Assembly (NCBI GenBank): GCA_030734395.1
Contig: JAUZTG010000034.1
Span: 1,674,001-1,738,000, forward strand
Source: Sarocladium kiliense
Lineage: Eukaryota; Ascomycota; Sordariomycetes; Hypocreales; Sarocladiaceae
Direction of reading: 5' to 3'
Length of the DNA: 64,000 bases
Shown: piece after piece, positions 23,167 through 33,887 of the stretch
How positions within the stretch are numbered: position 1 is the stretch's first letter
Layout of the letters: the number at the start of each line of letters is the position of its first letter
Position numbers and translations under genes: made by a program
Notes under the pieces: model-generated
What the model was told of the DNA's origin: nothing
Seen by the model: only the letters and a program-made list of their open reading frames with translations
The model's database searches: none

Positions 23167-24659
23167 ATGGCTGACACCGAGCCCAAAACCAACCAGGAGC
23201 AGGACGTGAACCCCTGGTCCGTCGCCGGAGCACAGAACGAGGCCGGTGAGGTCGTGGCCATCGACTACCTGGCACTCTCCAAGTCAGTTTTACCCCTCCA
23301 CCTTGGGAACTCCTCAACTTCTGCAATGCGCATCCTGACTCTGACCACTCGGGTAGGAAATGGAACACCTCCATCATCGACGATGCCATCCTCGAGCGTT
23401 TCGAGCGGGTGACCGGCCATAAGCCGCATCGCTGGATGCGCCGTGGCCTCTTCTTCAGCCACCGCGACTTCGAGCGCATTCTCGACCGATACGAGGAAGG
23501 CAAGCCTTTCTTCCTCTACACAGGCCGTGGACCCAGCAGTGGAAGCCTGCACCTTGGACACACGATTCCCCTCGAGTTTACACGTTGGTTGCAGGAGGTC
23601 TTTGACGTACCGCTTGTCTTCATGTTGACGGATGACGAGAAGGCCCTCTTCAATGAGAAGCTGACTTTTGAGACTGCGCTTGAGTTCGCTATGGAGAATG
23701 CTCGTGATATCATCGCCCTTGGCTTTGACGTCAAGAAGACATTCTTGTACAGCGATCTCAAGTATGTGTCGAACCACATCCTGATGAACGCCTGGGAGTT
23801 CTCCAAGTACATTCCCTTCAACCAAGTCCGCGGTGCTTTCGGATTCGATGGAAGGTCAGTCGTTGCAGTATGAAATGGGGCTTGTCTCGACGGAATTCTG
23901 ACAAGGCCTAGCACGAACATCGGAAAGATCTTCTTCCCTGCAGTTCAGTGTGTTGCCGCGTTCGCAACATCCTATCCGGAGATCTGGTCCGACGAACCAG
24001 CGAAGACGCGCACCAAGGAGATTGCCAGCATCCCCTGCCTGATCCCAATGGGCATTGACCAGGATCCGTACTTCCGTCTTTTGAGAGACAACGCGCACAG
24101 GATGCGATTCCCATCACCTAAGCCGGCTCTTATTCACTCTAAGTTCTTGACAGCTTTGCAAGGCGCTGGCGGAAAGATGTCGTCGTCAAACCCCAACTCG
24201 GCTATCTTCATGACTGACACAGCCAAGCAGATCAAGGTGAGTACCACAGGGATGACCTGGGATGTGTCTTGACCGCTAATTAATGTGGCCCTTTAGACCA
24301 AGATCAATAAGCACGCATTCAGCGGTGGACAGGAGACCCTCGAACTTCAGCGTGAATTGGGCGGCAACCCCGACGTGGATGTCTCATACATCTACCTAAC
24401 ATATTTCGATGAGGATGACGCAAAGCTCGAGCAATTGTACAAGGACTACAAGAGCGGCGCCCTGTTGACGGGAGACCTGAAGAAGCTGGCCATTGAGGCA
24501 TTGCAGAAGGTTGTGGCCGACTTCCAGGAACGTCGCGCCAAGGTAACGGATGAGGTTCTTGAGAGCTTCATGAAGCCGAGGAAGCTGCAGTGGGGAGGTA
24601 ACCCGAACCCAAAGCCGAAGGAGGCCAAGAAGGATCTGCCAATCCAGACAAAGGCGTAA
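23167..24659 (+). CDS. WRS1: Tryptophanyl-tRNA synthetase, cytoplasmic type
   Basis: Class Ic synthetase charging tRNA-Trp. Exons 23167-23282, 23357-23854, 23912-24236, 24297-24659; 433 aa, the usual eukaryotic cytosolic length. Signature regions: YTGRGPSSGSLHLGH (HIGH equivalent HLGH at 104-107), MTDDEKALF-type segment, IPMGIDQDPYFR, and KMSSS at 293-297, then TDTAKQIKTKINKHAFSGG as in eukaryotic and archaeal enzymes rather than bacterial or mitochondrial ones. The start ATG opens MADTEPKTNQEQDVNPW; the frame continues upstream only with a GTG, so no targeting peptide is supported. Introns 1 and 2 both use GTCAGT donors, less common than GTAAGT but placed by conserved sequence on each side. 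Confidence 0.95.
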
Positions 24660-25370
24660 GCTCTGTCACGGTGGATGAGGAATGGGTGATTTAGGACATT
24701 GCTGCAAAGGTTTCTTGCGCTTCGCTTCGAGACAGAAGAGGGTCCTCAGAGATGTAGCCAATGTCATGTGGGAAACTGAAAAATATGAGAGCCATAAGCA
24801 AAGCCACTGAAGTCCACGTGGTACATGAATGATTTACATGAATGATTGCCCAGGTAGATAGAGATGTTGTCTGTGAGAACCAAAACACTTGTAGCCAACC
24901 AAGGGTTCTTGGCCCCACTGCGGGAAGCGTAGCAGCAGCTGTCCGTCACCAAGGGGCGGAGGGAGGTGTGGCGCCGGCTTCGTCACTGCTCAAGGCACCA
25001 GCTACTGCAGCCCGGACGTCGCGGACCTCCTAATTGAGTCAAAGCTGTCCTCATTCGACGTCCACCATCTGCTCGACATTCTGCCTTTTCCACTCAAGTG
25101 CGCCTGGAATCTATCAACTGTGTTGCAGGTAGATTTCTTGCTTTCGTCGAACGAGCTCTCGTGCCTGGTGCGCGACACGAACAAGGATCTCTGAACACCT
25201 GGCGATTTCACAAGCTTCGACAAACTCCCTGAAAGAGATCGACACACGACGACGACAGCATGCACCTTCCATGACACCCCTTACCTCTCGCTTTTATAAG
25301 ACCTCTCAAATTTCTACAACAAGGCTGCACAACCCGACACGAATCGACGTGGCGCCGCCGCTGATGCGTG
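24660..25370. other. Intergenic: WRS1 3' side and NEO1 promoter
   Basis: About 0.7 kb between two rightward genes. A direct repeat of ACATGAATGATT occurs at 24823-24834 and 24836-24847. A TATA-like TTTATAAG at 25293-25300 lies about 70 nt before the NEO1 start codon. No gene seen. Confidence 0.5.
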
Positions 25371-28300
25371 ATGCCTCCCTCGCCTTCCTACGAGCGGCCT
25401 CTCTCACCAGCACAAGACTCTGACTCCGATCTCGACCTTGATCTCCAAGAGCTCGATCCTATATCCACACAACCCGCAAGGGGCTCGGCAACCGCGCCGT
25501 CCGATGCAGAACCTAAGTCCTCCAGGATAGCATTACGGAACTTGCGCATGGGCGGCCCAAGGCGCGCAAATAAGAGAAGTCGCGCCTATGGTGAGCTGGG
25601 CAGGGACCGTGACGATGGAGACGAGGAGGCCCTCCTAGGTGGCGATGGATCACGTTCAAGATGGTCTGATGGCCATGGAGAAGACGGTGAACCTCTTCTG
25701 GGCGACTCCCAGCCGTCGCGCCGTCGGGAACGTCTGTCGTCTTTCAGCTCTACCCTCCGGCTTCCGAGCTTCATGTCTGGAGGCAAGAGCCAAGAAGTAG
25801 AGGCCGCCGAAGAACAAGAAGAAGATGACCCGTCAGCTTCACGAGTCGTGGTGGTAGGGACCAGCCAGGCAACACGATATCCCAGCAATATGATCTCCAA
25901 CGCAAAATACACGGCATTCACATTCCTCCCTATCACTCTATACAATGAGTTTTCCTTCTTCTTCAACATGTACTTTTTACTGGTCGCACTATCACAAGCG
26001 ATACCCGCCCTACGCATTGGATACCTTTTGACGTACATCGCCCCACTGGCGTTCGTACTTTGCATTACCATGGGGAAGGAAGCATGGGACGATATCGAAA
26101 GAAGGCGAAGGGATACCGAGGCCAATTCGGAAGAATACAAGGTGCTTGTCTTTAGTGATCCCGAATCGAGCTTCAGTACGGCTCGACCCCGCCGCCCTCT
26201 CCGCTCAGAGTCCTACAAGAAGAAGTCGAAGAGGCAGAGCCGATCTCGACACGATTTGTCTGATATACGCGAGGAGACAGGGGATGACCAGCCTGACTCT
26301 GCTCAGCCATCCTCGCAAGTCCGGGAAGTCAGCCGGAAGTCAAAGGATCTCAAAGTTGGCGATGTCCTCAAGCTCAGCAAAGGACAGCGAGTTCCAGCCG
26401 ATGTTGCAATCCTTCAATGCTATACAACAGAGGGTGTCTCGCAGGTTGCGGCTAAGGAACCCGCCGAAGAAGAGTCGTTATTGGCTTTTGGGGACGGTGA
26501 GCCTAGTGAAGTCAGCAAAGGAAAGCAACGTGCAACCGAGCCTGCGCCCGATGATTCGGACAACGGCAGCAGTGGTGAAACATTCATCAGGACCGACCAG
26601 CTTGATGGCGAGACCGACTGGAAACTGAGACTCGCTTCACCCTTGACTCAAATGCTACCAGCTGAAGAATTTGTTCGTTTGCGAGTCACTGGCGGGAAGC
26701 CTGACAAGAAGGTCAATGAGTTCTTTGGCACAGTCGAGCTTCTGCCATCGAGACAAGAGGCTCTGAGCCAACAGGCGTCTCTTCCATCTTCTGACGATGA
26801 AAATGATCCCAAGACATCTGCGCTCTCCATCGACAACACGGCTTGGGCAAATACGATTATCGCTTCCCAGGCGACTACTCTAGCTGTTATTCTGTATACT
26901 GGCCCTCAGACCAGGTCAGCGCTCTCAACAGCCCCTTCCCGATCGAAGGTTGGCTTGTTGGAGTATGAGATCAATTCTTTGACCAAGATTTTGTGTACCT
27001 TGACGCTGGCGTTGTCCATTGTGCTGGTCGCCCTTCAGGGGTTCGAGAATACGGATGGAAAAGAGTGGTACGTCAAGATCATGCGTTTCCTGGTGCTTTT
27101 CTCGACGATTGTGCCAATCAGTCTGCGAGTCAACCTGGACATGGGCAAGAGTGCCTACTCATGGTTCATTCACCGCGACCCTGGTATTCCCGGCGCGGTG
27201 GTTCGGACCAGTACTATACCTGAAGATCTTGGACGAATCGAGTACCTTTTAAGCGACAAAACGGGCACTCTGACCCAGAACGAGATGGAGATGAAGAAAA
27301 TACACGTTGGCACCGTTTCTTACGCCAACGAGGCTATGGATGAAGTTACCACCTACGTCCGACAAGGCTTCCACATTCAACTCACGACGGACCCTGCGAC
27401 CCATAGCATGCTCATCACACCTTCGTCAGCTTACTCCGCCCCGGCTAATGCTGGTGCTACCCGAACAAGAAGAGAAATCGGATCTCGAGTTCGAGACGTT
27501 GTTCTTGCATTGGCACTTTGCCATAATGTGACGCCTACTGTCGACGTGGAGGACGGAGAGGAAGTCAGGTCCTACCAAGCATCCTCACCGGATGAGATCG
27601 CCATCGTCAAATGGACCGAATCGGTCGGTCTCCGTCTATCTCACAGAGATCGTCGAAGCATGGTACTGGAGTCTGCTGAGACGGGCCGAGCGGTCGTACG
27701 AGTTCGTATCCTGGATGTCTTCCCATTCACGTCTGAAGGCAAGCGCATGGGCATTATCGTTCACTTCCACACGGACTTCAAGAACCACAATCCAGATCTG
27801 ACAAGCGGTGAGATTTGGTTTTACCAGAAGGGTGCCGATACCGTTATGGGTAGTATCGTTGCAGCCAATGACTGGCTGGACGAGGAGACGGCAAACATGG
27901 CCCGTGAAGGTCTTCGTACCTTGGTCGTTGGTCGCAAGAAACTCTCTTACCAGCAATACCAAGAATTCGGGTCCAAGTACCAGGAGGCGTCTCTGGCCTT
28001 GGCTGGGCGAGACGCGGGCATGCAACGAGTTGTGTCGCATTATCTGGAGAACGACCTTGAGCTGCTCGGTGTTACAGGTGTCGAAGACAAACTACAGCGG
28101 GATGTGAAACCTTCCCTAGAGCTTCTTCGTAACGCTGGCATTAAGATCTGGATGCTCACGGGTGACAAAGTTGAGACTGCTCGTTGCGTTGCCGTGAGCT
28201 CTAAGCTCGTCGCTCGTGGACAGTACATCTACACAATCGCCAAGCTCAAGCGCAAGGATAACGCGCAGGATCATCTCGACTTCTTGCGTAGCAAGACGGA

Positions 28301-29392
28301 CGCCTGCCTTCTCATCGACGGTGAAAGCTTGACGCTGTTCCTCACGCACTTCCGCCTCGACTTCATCTCTATCGCTGTCAAACTCCCAACTGTTGTCGCT
28401 TGTCGTTGCTCGCCGAATCAGAAAGCCGAGGTTGCTAAGCTCATCAAGGAATACACTAAGAAGCGGGTGTGCTGCATTGGTGATGGTGGCAATGATGTTT
28501 CCATGATTCAGGCAGCGGATGTCGGTGTGGGTATTGTTGGCAAGGAAGGTCGTCAGGCCAGTCTTGCTGCGGACTTCTCGATCGAACAGTTCTACCACCT
28601 CGTCAAGTTGCTGGTGTGGCATGGCCGCAACAGCTACAAGCGCAGTGCAAAGCTCGCGCAATTTGTCATCCACCGTGGTCTCATTGTCGCTGTGTGCCAG
28701 ACCATGTACAGCATCGCTCTCAAGTTTGAACCTGAGGGCCTGTACAAGGTGCGTTCAAATGCCTTCATACTTTGAGAAGATAGGTTGACTGACAGACTCG
28801 ATAGGATTGGCTCCTTGTAGGCTACGCTACGATTTATACTGCAGCCCCGGTACTGTCTCTGGTCCTTGACAAGGACGTGGATGAGAATGTTGCGACGCTG
28901 TATCCTGAGCTCTACAAGGAACTCACGCTCGGCCGTTCTCTCTCATATCGCACTTTCTTCGTCTGGGTGTTTGTGTCCATCTACCAAGGTGGCATGATCC
29001 AAGGCCTTTCACAGATTCTCGTCGATGTGGACGGTCCAAAGATGATTGCCGTCAGCTATACAGCACTTGTATTGAATGAGCTGCTCATGGTCGCCATTGA
29101 GATCACAACCTGGCATCCTGTGATGATCCTGAGCATCGTTGGCACATTTGTTGCGTACATTGGCTCTATTCCATTCCTGGGCGGATACTTCGACCTCGCA
29201 TATGTTATCACTTGGTAAGAGCACTTTCCCTGCAACCTCTTTCAGCCGTTGGCCTGTCTAACCTCCAAAAACAGGGGCTTTGTCTGGCGTGTCCTGGCCA
29301 TCGCTGCCATTTCGTTGGTGCCACCGTATGTCGGCAAGATCATTAGGAGAACGATGAAGCCGCCATCGTATAGGAAGGTCCAGAACACGTAA
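25371..29392 (+). CDS. NEO1: P4-type phospholipid-transporting ATPase, Neo1 class
   Basis: Aminophospholipid flippase of Golgi/endosome membranes, 1301 aa from exons 25371-28748, 28805-29214 and 29275-29392. P-type landmarks: DGET in the actuator domain (412-415), phosphorylation motif DKTGTLTQ (Asp629), TGDKVETA and GDGGNDVSMI in the P domain. The segment PISLRVNLDMGKSAYSWFI before the phosphorylation site is characteristic of the Neo1/ATP9 class, which works without a Cdc50 subunit in yeast. The actuator domain has long low-complexity, Ser/Glu-rich insertions (about residues 265-330 and 365-400) absent from yeast-size proteins. The N-terminal ~150 residues are acidic and disordered. The start at 25371 is the first ATG; one GTG precedes it. 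Confidence 0.95.
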
Positions 29393-29623
29393 TGTCGGGT
29401 GATTGTCTTGTGGGATGCCGTTCATTTGGAACTTCTGTATTGATGGAGCGCGTTCACTTTGCCGTTGCATACCCTTGGTGTTTTAGAGGCGCTGCGTCGC
29501 GCCCTCAGGTGTCTTTGTTCATTAATTGTCTCAACTATGATACAATATGCTTACATTTTGGCGTGTCCAATAACCTCCTGCTCCCGCCCGATTGTGTGAC
29601 TTTGCACTACGTATCGTGCGTTC

Positions 29624-30895
29624 TCACAGCTTCAGTACGAGCCACTCGCTAAGGACTTGAGAATTTTGTGTCTGGACTTGTCGAGCGACGCCGCCAACAG
29701 GCCCTTGTGTGTGCAAGCCTCCGAGCCAGACCTTGGGCCCTGTATAATGAGTGATGAAGCCATCCGGCCCCGACGCAAGTAGAATATTCTTGCCCTGGCC
29801 AGCACAAGCGCAGCCAGGCGTCTGTGATTCGAACTCTGAAGTCAGTTCATGCAGTCTCTGACTGTGTAGCCTGCAATCTTCCTCCACCCGTCTTTGGCCA
29901 TTGTGCTCGTCACCAGCTGCCTTCAAGGCACCGGCGAGGAACTTTGGTGAGAAAGCTGATTTTTCTTCATCCACAGCAACATGAATTTGAAGACGGTCAC
30001 CGAACCGTGACTTCATCTTCTCAAACTGCTGTCCAATCGCACTCGGAGACTGCAGCCCTGCTGTAACCTCGGTTGGTTCAGGGCCAGACCACCATGAAGA
30101 GCGAGCTGGCGGCCCTTCATGTTGCAGCTCTTCTCTCTTACGCACTGCCCAGAGAAGTTTCACCCTGGTGTCGTCGCGTGCAGCTAGGACAGCTTCGGCC
30201 GCTTGCATCCCCGGAACCACGCCCGTCCCTCCTGCAAGCACCACAAGCTGGTTCTTCGATCCTAGCCTGCTCAGGACGTCGAAGCCGCGATGAGGGCCTC
30301 TGAGCCAGACTGACTGTCCTTGCCTCAGCCGACTGAGATAATTCGACATCTCTCCATCGCCGATAGCTCGGACGTAAAAGCGAAGAGTGCCATCCCTGGG
30401 ATCATCGCCCTCTCGTGGAGGTAGTGGAGTGTAGTGCCGAGCAATTTGAACCTCTGGCTGCTTGAACTCCACCGACCAGAGAGGATGCCGCCATGCTGGC
30501 GAGTCTGGTAGTAGATATGGTAAGGCTGATTGAGGTGTCTTGGGAGTCACTGTGAAGACGAATGAGGTGGGCGAGATGGCTTCGCGTGCGGTAATGGTAT
30601 ATGGGGTGAAGGTTGTATCGTTGAGTATCTCGTCTGAGGTGCCGGAGCTGGAGACGTAGAGTACCGCGCCCCCGAGCGCTGCAACTGCGAAGAATGTTCG
30701 AAGCGCAATACTGCTGCGGAGTGGTCTAGCCTGCTGCGTTGATTGCCAACGGGTTTGATGAGCTGCTCCTCGAGGGCACAAGGTCTGGGAGAGTGGCCTG
30801 TTGAGTGAAGGCCGTGCTCCCTTGGCCGTAAGCGCCGTGAGGTGAGTCTCAAAATTCGAGCATAATTTGGACCCCAGAGACCTCAAGCCTCTCAT
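29624..30895 (-). CDS. CYC2: Mitochondrial FAD/NAD(P)-binding reductase, Cyc2-like
   Basis: Membrane-anchored flavoprotein of the ferredoxin-reductase fold; in yeast Cyc2 helps reduce and haemylate cytochrome c in the intermembrane space. Single exon, 423 aa. The N terminus is basic and Ser/Arg-rich (likely matrix-targeting), followed by one membrane span (FFAVAALGGAVLYVSS, about 68-83). FR-type FAD-binding domain follows with RHYTPLPP (the RxYT FAD motif) and GEMSNYLSRLRQGQ, then the NAD-binding half with LVVLAGGTGVVPGM, ending in ASGPDGFITHYTGPKVWLGG, close to Cyc2 C termini. Cys-containing insertion PGCACAGQGK near the end. Its 3' end converges on NEO1 with 231 bp between stops. NADH-cytochrome b5 reductase is the main alternative; the final block favours Cyc2. 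Confidence 0.8.
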   Translation of the reverse strand: MRGLRSLGSKLCSNFETHLTALTAKGARPSLNRPLSQTLCPRGAAHQTRWQSTQQARPLRSSIALRTFFAVAALGGAVLYVSSSGTSDEILNDTTFTPYTITAREAISPTSFVFTVTPKTPQSALPYLLPDSPAWRHPLWSVEFKQPEVQIARHYTPLPPREGDDPRDGTLRFYVRAIGDGEMSNYLSRLRQGQSVWLRGPHRGFDVLSRLGSKNQLVVLAGGTGVVPGMQAAEAVLAARDDTRVKLLWAVRKREELQHEGPPARSSWWSGPEPTEVTAGLQSPSAIGQQFEKMKSRFGDRLQIHVAVDEEKSAFSPKFLAGALKAAGDEHNGQRRVEEDCRLHSQRLHELTSEFESQTPGCACAGQGKNILLASGPDGFITHYTGPKVWLGGLHTQGPVGGVARQVQTQNSQVLSEWLVLKL

Positions 30896-31105
30896 CTTGT
30901 AGATGATTATGGCCCAAAGCGACTAAGCGTGGTGCGTGTGCAGTCTGAAGTCTGTAAACGCGAAATCTCGAATTGTCTTACGCGCGGTCACGTGGGACTA
31001 TCATCGAAAGTCATTCGTCACCATGAACAAATATTTGTGGTCAGTCAGACTAGACGAGTAAGATTCGATAAGAATCACTTGAATTAAATGCTCCAAGTTC
31101 ATTTT

Positions 31106-32231
31106 TCATAGTCTGAGTATTCGTCTATCCTGATCTATACCGCCACGGAACATGTCCGCTATGATCTTTCCACCCGTAATGGTCTCTGAGACGATGCCCT
31201 CTACATGTTTCGGCTCTACCCGTCCGTACCAAATTCCTTGGCCGGCTAAAGGATGCGGTTTACCTCCCGAATGCAACCCAGGAGGTAAGTATATAATAAC
31301 ATTGCCGGCGTACTTGTGCCCGCCAATGTGGCTGATCAAGCCAACCCGAGCCGTCTGGTCCGACTCACTGGACTCACCCTCGATCCTCGCTGCTTCCTCG
31401 TGAGCATCTTGAACCGGACCCTTGAGAACATTATAGCCCAGTCGGCTCAGCTTATCCTCAAATTCGGCCCTCAGGGCTGGGCCCATAACACCACAGCGCA
31501 TATCCCTGCCCCCATGTCCGCAAATCAGGACCAGCACGTCCTCGACATCCCTAACACCTGGTAACAGAGCCTTATGCGCTTCGCTTCGAGTCAAACGATC
31601 GCGATGGATTGGCGATAGACCATCGTGTGCTGAGTGAAGCTTCTGAGGGAGCAGATAACCCTTCGCAAGAGCTTCGACACTGTCGAAAGACACCCGTGGT
31701 AGGTAGGGAATGTATTTGAAGCTTGGGAGCAAATATGCGGATGATGTCTGAACCTCAGCACGAGGAGGAACCGAGCTCGGAAAGGATGAATTAAGGACCG
31801 ATATGTTATGGAATGGCTGATCGAGAATTAGTAATGAGATCACAGGTCAACGACCGAGAGTCCCAACGTACGTCGCTGTATCGTCCGCCGCGACCAAAGA
31901 GCTCCTTGAGGTCAGCAGCGAGATTATCGCCGCTCTTGTCCTCTTCAATCCTCGAAGGCCAGTCATCTTGCCCTGTGCAGACGAGGACATGCTCAGCATA
32001 GCCGGTTATGACGCCGTTCAGCTTCGCATTATGGTCAATCTCTAGGCCCTCCGGCATTGGCGGCGTTTCAGCGCACCCGCACGTAGGAGATGGACATGTT
32101 GGTATTGTGGGTAGAGTTGGCGGCGGCCGTGGCCTCGACGCGAAGCTGCGAGTCGCCGCAACGAGGGGTCGAGCTTTGCTGATGCTAACAAGCGAGAGCG
32201 AGAGAGACCGGGAGCTGAGTCGGGAGAACAT
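31106..32231 (-). CDS. AIM32: Aim32-type thioredoxin-like [2Fe-2S] protein, mitochondrial
   Basis: Sucrase/ferredoxin-like family; yeast Aim32 is a mitochondrial thioredoxin-like iron-sulfur protein acting in redox quality control of protein import. Exons 32231-31872 and 31816-31106; 356 aa. The first ~35 residues are Arg/Ser/Leu-rich without acidic residues, a good presequence. Cluster-binding pattern in the C-terminal thioredoxin-like domain: CGHGGRDMRCG (C-x8-C) followed by HIGGHKYAGNVIIY (H-x3-H), as in Aim32 homologues. N-terminal part has a CPSPTCGC cluster. Intron of 55 nt uses a GTACGT donor and GATCAG acceptor. Downstream gene in the same direction is the Cyc2-like reductase, another mitochondrial redox protein; whether that pairing matters is not shown by the sequence. 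Confidence 0.88.
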
Positions 32232-33082
32232 ATTGACAGGAGGCTAGAGTCAAGGACAAGGTTTTCTCAGGGCGGAAACTGCATCGCGAAGTCGGTGACT
32301 GTGGACGCGTCACGCCCGGTTAGTCCGCGCGAAGATAATAAGTAAGGTATCTTGAAATCGGCCGGGGATTTGAACACCCTCGGTCACCGACGGCAGCGTG
32401 CACAACGGGGAGGCTAAGGCGGCATCACTATCCGTATCAAAAACCTGCTTAGTAATCCATTCTCCACACCAGCTCCCGACCATCAAAAACGTTTCTCGGC
32501 CGCCGCACATTTTTACGCCTTTTTCTTTCTCTTTTCTCTTCTTCATCAAAAAGCCAACTGAGCAGCCACGACCTTCACCTAGTTAACCCACGGTGTCGAG
32601 TTGCCATTTCTCTCTTGAGAAATCGCTCAGAAGAGTAGAATCCCTTGGATATAGGAAATTTCTCGCACGCCATCCTGCGCCCGTACCTTCGGGGAGCGCG
32701 TAGGGGATCCAGTAGGCGAGACAATGCCAAGAAGAGGGGACATCCTTTCGTGAAGAAAAGAAGTTTTGATGAAGGGGATGGAGAAGAATTGAGGCCGCAG
32801 GCAGGGCCTCATCGTAGATATGCCTCGCGCTGAATGCATGCTGTTCTCAGGCTAAAGCCGTCCGTCCAACGTGAGAGTGCAGTGGCACATGTCAACATGG
32901 CAACGCTGTTTGACAACACTGGCAAACAGGTGTCACGGATTGAATTGAGGGCTGCAGAGTAAAGACGGCCGTTGCTCATTCATGCTCGTACTAAATATCG
33001 TATACACTGTCAACGTTCATGTGTTGACCAGGACTTCCTCGCTGCCTGGAGTCCTGCTCGCAGCCTTGTGTTCGTCCACAAG
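32232..33082. other. Intergenic region upstream of AIM32
   Basis: About 0.85 kb. Holds the AIM32 promoter and the 3' side of the next leftward gene. CT-rich near 32517-32545. A B-box-like sequence exists on the minus strand at 32366-32376, but no tRNA fold could be completed around it. No gene seen. Confidence 0.45.
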
Positions 33083-33492
33083 TTACTGTTTCCCTGCGAG
33101 AAGCCCCTCCTCCACATTGCTCCGATGTTGATCCCTCACGAATTCCTCAATGCTCGGGTCATGGTTCGGGCGTTCTGGTGGTCCAGGTGGCTGCTCATGT
33201 TCCTTCTTCTCATGGCCGTCTTGCTTCACACCTAGTAGTGGTGCAGCTGGAGGCACGTATTCGATGACTGTACCGTGAGCCAAGGACATGGTGTCAGTCA
33301 TGCTATGCTGTTGTATAGAAAGACATAAGACGCCAATGCGTCAGAGGCGAACCTACTCTTCTCAACTACTGGGTGAATCTGCTGTCGCTGCTCCTCGTTG
33401 CGACGCTCTGTAGCCACACGGTCGAGTTGCTGCTTGTATGTCTCTGGCTCTGTGCTCGCGCTAGTGTCATTATTGGTGCTGTTGGACGCCAT
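33083..33492 (-). CDS. Small conserved fungal protein, function unknown
   Basis: Two exons, 33492-33357 and 33267-33083, give 106 aa. The intron (89 nt) was placed from a GTAGGT donor, an ACTGAC branch and a GGTACAG acceptor; the nearer AG acceptors (CAACAG, CATAG) would each produce an immediate stop, so this is the only one that works. The product is soluble and charged: Ser/Thr/Asn start, helix-prone EPETYKQQLDRVATERRNEEQRQQ region, a Pro-rich centre (IIEYVPPAAPLLGV), and the C-terminal block PPGPPERPNHDPSIEEFVRDQ. From memory such a PxRPxHDxxIxxFxRxQ ending recurs in small fungal proteins, but I know no function. It diverges from the COG0523 GTPase gene. Confidence 0.65.
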
Positions 33493-33887
33493 TGTGTGAT
33501 GCAGAAGAGACTGTGTGAGGGAGATGAGGCTGAAAACGCAGAGGTAAATTGATGAGTATGGAATAAAGGGAAGTTGTCACCAAGGCAGACGTCAGGGTGA
33601 TGATAAAGGACCCTGATCCGGCCAGTGCATGGCATTCAGCTGTTGGGCTGTCACTCCACATGACGTCAAATCTTGATACGCGGCCCCTCCATCTAAAAAA
33701 TAAGTCGCGGTGCCAAATGACTGCCAAACCCCTCGGAGGGGTCTCTCCTAAAACTTCGCGTCTTGGCTTCACTCCCTCGGCCATCCTTCGCCAGATCTAC
33801 CCATCTCCCTTGTTGATCTCGTCTCACCTCCCGATCGGATCGATCCCTTGCAACCTTGAACGACCAAACGACCGATCTACGACAGCC
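33493..33887. promoter_or_regulatory. Divergent promoter region, 395 bp
   Basis: Shared upstream sequence of the small conserved protein (leftward) and the COG0523 GTPase (rightward). The frame of the GTPase is open upstream of its ATG as far as 33597, but that part is unlike the family and the ATG at 33888 directly precedes the P-loop strand. Pyrimidine-rich before the GTPase start. Confidence 0.5.

Noticed and set aside
32366..32376. B-box-like sequence on the minus strand with a nearby TCGGTGACCGA hairpin resembling a variable arm
   Set aside because: The T stem has mismatches and no 7-bp acceptor stem or anticodon arm could be built around it.
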